NCBI GenBank assembly: GCA_963703605.1
Contig: CAVPFC010000040.1
Coordinates: forward strand, 124,001 to 188,000
Direction of reading: 5' to 3'
Length of the DNA stretch: 64,000 nucleotides
From: DASXKD01 sp963703605
GTDB lineage: Bacteria; Actinomycetota; Actinomycetes; Streptosporangiales; Streptosporangiaceae
Within the stretch, counting starts at the first letter, position 1. Each line of letters begins with the position of its first letter. Below the pieces are notes generated by a model, which saw nothing but the letters and a program-made list of their open reading frames with translations, did not search any database and was not told the origin of the DNA. Positions 58,876-64,000 of the stretch are shown here, piece by piece. Position numbers and translations under genes: made by a program.

Positions 58876-60066
58876 CTACGCAGGCGCTGAGCCGTCCCGG
58901 CCCGCCCCCCTGGCGCCCGCGCCGGCGTGCACGGGATCATCTCCATATGCTACTCCCAAGTAGCTTCGGGGCACCCGGCCGCCGAAGCTGGTGGCGATCT
59001 CGTAGGAGATGGTGCCCACCGCGTCGGCCCAGTCCTGGGCCGTCGGCTCCCCCGAGTCGCCCGGCCCGAACAGCAGCACCTCGTCCCCTTCCCGGGCGGG
59101 CTCGGCGCCGAAGTCCACCACGAACTGGTTCATCGACACCGTGCCGGAGATGAACCAGCGCCTGCCCCTGGCGTAGATCTGCACCAGGCCGGACGCGTCC
59201 CGCGGCACGCCCTCCGCGTAGCCCAGGGGCACCAGGCCCAGCGTGCTCCGGCTGCTGGTGAAGTACCGGTGGCCGTAGGAGACCCCGGCCCCGGGGGGCA
59301 CCTCCTTGACCTGAACCAGCCGGGCCCGCATGGTCATGGCCGGCCGCAGCCAGGGCGGCATCGGGCCGGGCAGCGTGGGCAGGCCGACCACCCCGCCGCC
59401 GCAGCGCACCATGTCGAACCGGGTCTGCGGCAGCGTCAGCGTGGCCGGGGTGTTGGCCAGATGGCGGACCTCGGGCTCGGCCCCGGCCTTCTCGGCGATC
59501 TCCACGGCCTCCCGGAACGCCTTGACCTGGGCCTCGATCGACTGGTGCCCGGGCATGTCGGCGCAGGCCAGATGCGACCAGAGGCCGACGACCTGGACCT
59601 GGCCCGCCGCCTGCGCCGCCAGGGCGGCGGCCACCACCGCGGGCCAGTCCGCCATCGTGGCGCCGCCGCGCGACATCCCGGTGTCCACCTTGAGGTGCAC
59701 CCGGGCCGGGCGCCCGGCGCGCTGCGCCGCGGCGGCTATCTCGGCCACCATCCCGGCCGAGCCGACGCCGAGGTCCACGTCGTGGCGGATGGCCTCCTCG
59801 TGCGGCCCGCCGGGCACGCTCATCAGGCACAGCACCGGCGCCGTCAGGCCTGCCTGGCGCAGCGCCAGCGCCTCGTCGGCCCTTATCACCCCCAGCCAGC
59901 CGGCCCCGCCGGCCAGCGCCGCGGTCGCGACCGGGATCAGGCCGTGGCCGTACGCGTCCGACTTGACCACCGCCATCACGGCCGCGTCGCCGACGTGCCT
60001 GCGCAGCCCGGTGACGTTGTCGCGAACCGTGGCCAAGTTGACAAGGGCTTCAGCCGGAGCGTCCAT
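58876..60066 (-). CDS. alr: alanine racemase
   Basis: 396 residues. Lys35 in AVVKSDAYGHG binds PLP; the opposing Tyr is in GAGVSYGHRYF. HLKVDTGMSRGG and MVRCGGGVVGL are further family segments. It makes D-alanine for peptidoglycan, a link to the carboxypeptidase at 36 kb. A C-terminal tail of about 20 Gly/Ala/Arg residues is extra. The ATG lies 28 bases from the stop of the lectin gene. Confidence 0.95.
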   Translation of the reverse strand: MDAPAEALVNLATVRDNVTGLRRHVGDAAVMAVVKSDAYGHGLIPVATAALAGGAGWLGVIRADEALALRQAGLTAPVLCLMSVPGGPHEEAIRHDVDLGVGSAGMVAEIAAAAQRAGRPARVHLKVDTGMSRGGATMADWPAVVAAALAAQAAGQVQVVGLWSHLACADMPGHQSIEAQVKAFREAVEIAEKAGAEPEVRHLANTPATLTLPQTRFDMVRCGGGVVGLPTLPGPMPPWLRPAMTMRARLVQVKEVPPGAGVSYGHRYFTSSRSTLGLVPLGYAEGVPRDASGLVQIYARGRRWFISGTVSMNQFVVDFGAEPAREGDEVLLFGPGDSGEPTAQDWADAVGTISYEIATSFGGRVPRSYLGVAYGDDPVHAGAGARGAGRDGSAPA

Positions 60067-60094
60067 GACGTCCCAGTGTGCCAGCCCTTTCCGG

Positions 60095-61852
60095 CTAGGG
60101 CACCGACCAGCGCTGATCCTTGGTGTCCTTGCAGGCCTGGATATCGACCTGGGTGCCGTTGACCGTCGAGCTGCCGGGATCGGTCAGGCACAGGCTGTCC
60201 AGCTTCAGCACGTATTCGCCGTTGGAGCGGTGCGACCAGGTCTGGGTCTTGTGGCCGTTGCAGGTGAAGATCACGAGCTTGCTGCCGCTGCCGCCCCCGG
60301 TGACGTCGTCGAGGCACTTGCCGAGGACCACGAGCGCCCCCGCGGAGAAGGTCCACGTCTGGGCCGGGGTGTTGTTGCAGGTCCAGATGTCGACCCTGGT
60401 CCGGTTGGCGGTGCCCCCGCCGAAGTCGTCGAGGCACTTGCCGCCGAAGCCCGTGATCGGCCCGCCGTTGGGGGTGATCGTCCAGTTGAAGGAGACCGAT
60501 GACTTCGCGCCCGTCTCGTCGGTGGCCGAGATCGTCACGGGATACGTGGCGGGCGTTGCCGGGGTCCCGGTGACGAGGCCGCCCGCGCTGATGGACAGCC
60601 CCATGGGCAGCCCGATGGCGTTCCAGGTAAGTGGGTTGCCCGCGCTCGAGCTGCCTTGGAGTTGCAGCTTGACGGCTACACCCTCGGGGCTGGACTGGGT
60701 TCCCGGGCTTACGATCGTCACCTTGTCCTGCACGGCGCCGGTCAGCACGCATCCGCCCGCGGCGTTGCTCCACAGCGACTGCATGGCGAACGTGCCGGTG
60801 GACAGCGCCACGTCCCCGTGCGGAGCACCGGTGGCCCAGCTTCCGTCGAACGCGCACTTTTCCGCGATCTCCCCGCCGGACACGGTGTCGTTCTTGTCCA
60901 CCCAGGCGGGGTTGGGAACGGTGCCCGGAGCGAGGCCGGTGCCGGGGTAGGGATCGGTGATCGCGTCGGCGTACTCGGGGCCGCCGATCAGGCTGAACCC
61001 GTCGTCGGTCCCCGCGGTGCCGGTGTTGATGAAGTTCTCGCCGCAGGCCGTGCCGGCGTCCAGCAGATAGGGCAGGTTCACGTACGGCTCGTTGGAGGAA
61101 CTGTGCCAGGCACAGTAGGTGCCGCTGCTGGCGCCGCAGACCGACGGCGCGTCGAACCCGGCCGGGCAGGTTCCCGACTGGGTGGCCACCACGATCTGCG
61201 TATCGGTCAGGTCGGCGAGTGCGTGCGCGGAGGCGAAGGTGTCCGCCTCCGCCGCGAGCTGCGCCTGCGTGGCGCCGGTGGGCGGCGTGCTGGGGTCCTG
61301 GAATGCCCCGGCGAACACCGACCCGTTGAACACCGGGTGGCCCGTGCCGTCCGCGTACTGCGAGGTGATCGTGGACCAGTTGTCCTGGGGCGAGACGCCG
61401 AGCCCGCCGTAGAAGTGCTCCAGGTAGGCGGCGCTGGCCTCCTGCCCGCTGTCGGTGGACCAGTTCGGGCCCCACAGCAGCAGGTACACGTGCGGGTTGT
61501 GCTGCACCGGGCCGCCGTTGTAGGTGACCGGGCAGGCCGCCTCGGCACACGACGCCTGATTCGCGCGGTCCGGCCGCGCGGTCCTGGGCCCCTTGCCCCG
61601 CGCGTACGCGATCCCGGCGATCTTGCCCGGCTTGACGTGCCGGAGCATCGCCTCGTAGGCACGGTGCAGGTTGACTACGTGCACCCCGGGCAGGTGCGCC
61701 GCCGGCCGTGGCCGGTTGTGCGCGGCTGGCCGTCGCTGGGCGTGTGCCGCCGTCGGTGGCTGGGTGTGCGCCGCTGCCGCGGGCTGGGCGGCGGCACCGG
61801 CCCCCAGCACGCTGACGATCACTGCGGCCGCCATCGAGATTCGCCTTAACAC
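60095..61852 (-). CDS. large secreted protein with Ig-like and ricin-type lectin domains
   Basis: 585 residues from GTG 61852. A signal peptide of about 30 residues (ISMAAAVIVSVLGAGAAAQPAAAA) is followed by a His/Pro/Ala-rich linker. A ~280-residue domain starts VTYNGGPVQHNPHVYLLLWG and includes GGPEYADAITDPYPG and DTVSGGEIAEKCAF, with several cysteines. It resembles secreted proteins with an HEYAEAITDP-like motif, whose His here is Pro. Next comes an Ig/cadherin-like module (PLTWNAIGLPMGLSISAGG) and a ricin B-type lectin with QTW, QTW and QRW repeats. It probably binds polysaccharide outside the cell. Confidence 0.75.
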   Translation of the reverse strand: MLRRISMAAAVIVSVLGAGAAAQPAAAAHTQPPTAAHAQRRPAAHNRPRPAAHLPGVHVVNLHRAYEAMLRHVKPGKIAGIAYARGKGPRTARPDRANQASCAEAACPVTYNGGPVQHNPHVYLLLWGPNWSTDSGQEASAAYLEHFYGGLGVSPQDNWSTITSQYADGTGHPVFNGSVFAGAFQDPSTPPTGATQAQLAAEADTFASAHALADLTDTQIVVATQSGTCPAGFDAPSVCGASSGTYCAWHSSSNEPYVNLPYLLDAGTACGENFINTGTAGTDDGFSLIGGPEYADAITDPYPGTGLAPGTVPNPAWVDKNDTVSGGEIAEKCAFDGSWATGAPHGDVALSTGTFAMQSLWSNAAGGCVLTGAVQDKVTIVSPGTQSSPEGVAVKLQLQGSSSAGNPLTWNAIGLPMGLSISAGGLVTGTPATPATYPVTISATDETGAKSSVSFNWTITPNGGPITGFGGKCLDDFGGGTANRTRVDIWTCNNTPAQTWTFSAGALVVLGKCLDDVTGGGSGSKLVIFTCNGHKTQTWSHRSNGEYVLKLDSLCLTDPGSSTVNGTQVDIQACKDTKDQRWSVP

Positions 61853-61943
61853 ACTGCCCCCTTGTGGGCGAAATGGTCGAGTGCGGGGCAATGGGGATGC
61901 TATTGCGCCGGGACGGAACGGCGCAATATCCGTACCGGAGACT

Positions 61944-62615
61944 TCACCGCCCGGGCGGGGGGATGTCACCTCGCTCGATTGCCGTGGTCACCGCGGCGGT
62001 CCGGTCCGAGACGCCGAGCTTGCCAAACGCCCGCAGCAGGTGCGTCTTGACGGTCGCCTCGCTGATGAACAGCCTCCTGCCGATGTCGGCGTTGGTCATG
62101 CCCCGCGCGACGAGCTGGAGCACCTCCACCTCGCGCGCCGACAGCGAGTCGCGCTGCGGGCGGCGGACGCGGGTGACCAGGCGGGCGGCGACCGACGGCG
62201 CGAGCACCGTCTCCCCGCGCGCCGCGACCCGGATCGCGTTGGCGACATCGGCGCGGGGCGCGTCCTTGAGCAGGTACCCCGCGGCGCCGGCCTCGACGGC
62301 CCGCACGATGTCCGCGTCGGTCTCGTAGGTGGTGAGCACGACGATCCTGGCCGCCGGGTCGCCCGCCAGGATCTGCCCGATCGCGGCGACGCCGTCGGTT
62401 CCCGGCATGCGCAGGTCCATCAGGATCACGTCGTAGGAACCGGTCCGGGCCAGCGTGACCGCCTCGTCGCCGGAGCCCGCTTCGCCGGACACCTCGATGT
62501 CGGGTTCGGGGGCGAGCATGGCACGCACGCCTTCCCGCACCACGGGGTGATCGTCAACGAGCAGGACCCGGAGCGTCCCCACGCTGCCGGGGCCGAGTGC
62601 GGCGCTCACCGTCAC
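61944..62615 (-). CDS. NarL/LuxR family response regulator
   Basis: 223 residues. RVLLVDDHPVVREGVRAML opens the receiver, Asp67 in DVILMDLRMPG is the phosphoacceptor and GYLLKDAPR carries the conserved Lys. The LuxR HTH is LSAREVEVLQLVARGMTNADI with ATVKTHLLRAFGKLGV. The GTG start overlaps the stop of the cognate kinase gene (GTGA). With the upstream kinase and ABC-2 permease it forms a likely export-stress operon. Confidence 0.94.
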   Translation of the reverse strand: MTVSAALGPGSVGTLRVLLVDDHPVVREGVRAMLAPEPDIEVSGEAGSGDEAVTLARTGSYDVILMDLRMPGTDGVAAIGQILAGDPAARIVVLTTYETDADIVRAVEAGAAGYLLKDAPRADVANAIRVAARGETVLAPSVAARLVTRVRRPQRDSLSAREVEVLQLVARGMTNADIGRRLFISEATVKTHLLRAFGKLGVSDRTAAVTTAIERGDIPPPGR

Positions 62616-63826
62616 TCCGGCACCTCCACCGACAGCGAGGTGCCCTCGCCCGGGCGGGACCTGACCAGGAGGCTGCCCCCGACCTGCACTATCCGGCTGC
62701 GCATGCCGCGCAGGCCGTAACCGCCGTTCACCCGGTCGGAGTCGAACCCGGCGCCGTCATCGGTGACGTCGAGCCGGACCCCGCCCTCGGCGTACGACAG
62801 GACCACGCAGACGTCCCCGGCGCGGGCATGCTTGCGCACGTTGGCAAGCGCCTCCTGGCCCGCGCGCAGCAGCACGACCTCGGCCGTCGCCGACAGCGGG
62901 CGGGCCTGCCCGCAGACCTCGAAGCGGGCCGTGATGCCAAGCTCCGCGCCTATCCGGTCGGTGAGCCGGGCCAGCGCCTCGTGCAGTGGGCCGCTGTCGA
63001 GGTGCGCCGGGGTGAGGGCCGCGACCATGGCCCGGGCCTCGGCGAGCCCTTCCCGCGCGGTCTGCGTGGCGAGGCCGACATGGCGCCGTGCCTCCGGCGG
63101 ATCCGAGCCGATCTCGGTGTCGGCGGCCTGGAGCAGCATGACGATGCTCGTCAGCCCCTGCGCCAGCGTGTCGTGGATCTCCCCGGCGAGCCGCTGGCGT
63201 TCGGAAAGCGTCCCGGCCTGCCGGCTGACCTCCGCCAGTTCCGCCTGCGCCGCCTCGAGGCGCTCGATCAGCTGCGCGCGTTCCCTGCTCTGCTCGATGA
63301 TCCGGACGATCCAGGTGCCGAGCACCAGCGAGAAGGCCAGGCCGAGCGCCACGGTGCCGAACACGAACGCGATCGCGCTGGAGTTGTGCCGCAGCGACCC
63401 GACCGCCAGTACCACCGGTGTCACGTTCAGCGCGATGACCCCGGCGAACGCCCGGGGCAGCGATACCGCCATGAAGCACAGCGGGCAGGCGCCGAACAGC
63501 ACCCAGGAGCTGGCGCCGACCTGGATCTGCGCGACGACGACGAGGGCCACCATGCAGAGCACGAAGACGGTGCCGCGCAGCGTGTCCCGGTCGGCCGCGA
63601 TGGCCGGGCGCCCGACGGCCAGGTACAGCGGCACGGTGGCGGCGAGGGACGCGGCGGCGACCACGCGCGCGGCCAGCGGGCCCTGAGCGGTGAGGACGAT
63701 GAGCAGGGTGGCCGCCAGGACCACGGCGAAGTAGGCGTCCCATACTCCGCCGCGGCTCCACGCGTGCGGCTCACCGCACACCGTCAGCGCTCGCCCTGGC
63801 GTTGCCAGCGGAACGTTCTCAGGCAT
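62612..63826 (-). CDS. DesK-type sensor histidine kinase (HisKA_3)
   Basis: About 404 residues from ATG 63826; a GTG at 63781, two bases past the permease stop, is an alternative. Four to five membrane helices occupy about residues 30-160, without a large outer loop. The HisKA_3 motif is QRLAGEIHDTLAQGLTSI, and the ATPase domain has EALANVRKHA and GYGLRGMRSRI. Such kinases often sense membrane state or cell-wall-active compounds. It is coupled to the response regulator downstream and overlaps or abuts the permease gene upstream. Confidence 0.9.
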   Translation of the reverse strand: MPENVPLATPGRALTVCGEPHAWSRGGVWDAYFAVVLAATLLIVLTAQGPLAARVVAAASLAATVPLYLAVGRPAIAADRDTLRGTVFVLCMVALVVVAQIQVGASSWVLFGACPLCFMAVSLPRAFAGVIALNVTPVVLAVGSLRHNSSAIAFVFGTVALGLAFSLVLGTWIVRIIEQSRERAQLIERLEAAQAELAEVSRQAGTLSERQRLAGEIHDTLAQGLTSIVMLLQAADTEIGSDPPEARRHVGLATQTAREGLAEARAMVAALTPAHLDSGPLHEALARLTDRIGAELGITARFEVCGQARPLSATAEVVLLRAGQEALANVRKHARAGDVCVVLSYAEGGVRLDVTDDGAGFDSDRVNGGYGLRGMRSRIVQVGGSLLVRSRPGEGTSLSVEVPE

Positions 63827-64000
63827 AGCACCAAGCATCCAACGGTCCAGGCAACGAGCACCAGGGCGACCTTGCCGAGTTCCCAGCTGTGGGCCGGCTC
63901 GGCCACGAGCAGCGAGTCCGGCAGGAACACCGAGCGCAGGCCCTGGCACATCCACTTGAGCGGGAACAGCGCCGCGATGGTCTGCATGGTCTTGGGCAGG
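63784..64000 (-). CDS. ABC-2 type transporter permease, partial (C-terminal end)
   Basis: About 71 residues are visible; the gene runs off the right edge. LPKTMQTIAALFPLKWMCQGLRSVFLPDS is the segment before the last helix of ABC-2 permeases (core FPLKWMCQGLRSVF), then VALVLVAWTVGCLVLCLRTF is the last membrane helix. It is probably the exporter controlled by the following kinase and regulator. Its ATPase should lie just beyond the edge. Confidence 0.85.
   Translation of the reverse strand, partial: LPKTMQTIAALFPLKWMCQGLRSVFLPDSLLVAEPAHSWELGKVALVLVAWTVGCLVLCLRTFRWQRQGER

Overview
The window comes from a high-GC actinomycete chromosome, probably a filamentous or related actinobacterium outside Mycobacterium. 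The signs are very high third-position GC, frequent GTG starts, a GroEL1-type chaperonin with a His-rich tail, a GuaB3 paralogue, an AccE-type epsilon subunit, and a guaB / SigD(ShbA) / groES-groEL1 / tsaD-rimI-tsaB-tsaE / alr order known from Mycobacterium and Streptomyces. Gene density is about one per kb. I see no rRNA, clear tRNA, CRISPR array, transposase or prophage.

Bases 1-27 kb are rich in carboxylation and acyl-CoA chemistry. The minus strand has a leucine-degradation-like set (enoyl-CoA hydratase, HMG-CoA lyase, a partial carboxyltransferase). Further on come biotin-protein ligase, PEP carboxylase, propionyl-CoA carboxylase beta with a NYN nuclease-fold gene and the epsilon subunit, and a biotin carboxylase/BCCP fusion. 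A standalone acyl-CoA mutase large subunit lies at 34-35.5 kb. Between these are a TetR/SRPBCC divergon, a secreted lipase, two tandem membrane proteins, an MFS/XRE divergon, and a DNA alkylation repair pair (Ada-AlkA and Ogt).

Bases 26-42 kb hold assorted housekeeping and envelope genes: LpdA-type flavoprotein, periplasmic-binding-like protein, lipoprotein, two PH-domain proteins, M20 amidohydrolase, D-Ala-D-Ala carboxypeptidase, TrpS, an unusual double-HTH LuxR regulator and GlpD. Bases 42-60 kb are the conserved block: guaB3-guaB, a two-component/ABC exporter cassette, the anti-sigma/sigma pair, groE with a CIRCE operator, the t6A genes and alr. Bases 60-64 kb hold a secreted ricin-lectin protein and a two-component/ABC-2 set cut by the window edge.

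Three otherwise intact genes are split by single-base frameshifts (membrane protein at ~9.68 kb, ppc at ~17.06 kb, ada-alkA at ~22.365 kb), and a fourth is possible in the anti-sigma gene (~50.2 kb). Assembly errors and real decay cannot be told apart here. The most interesting non-gene structures are a dispersed element directly ahead of Shine-Dalgarno sequences in at least two 5' leaders, tandem hairpins with compensatory base changes, a duplicated start region making a nine-residue upstream ORF coupled to the LuxR gene, and a perfect 20-bp inverted repeat between groEL1 and the sigma factor gene.
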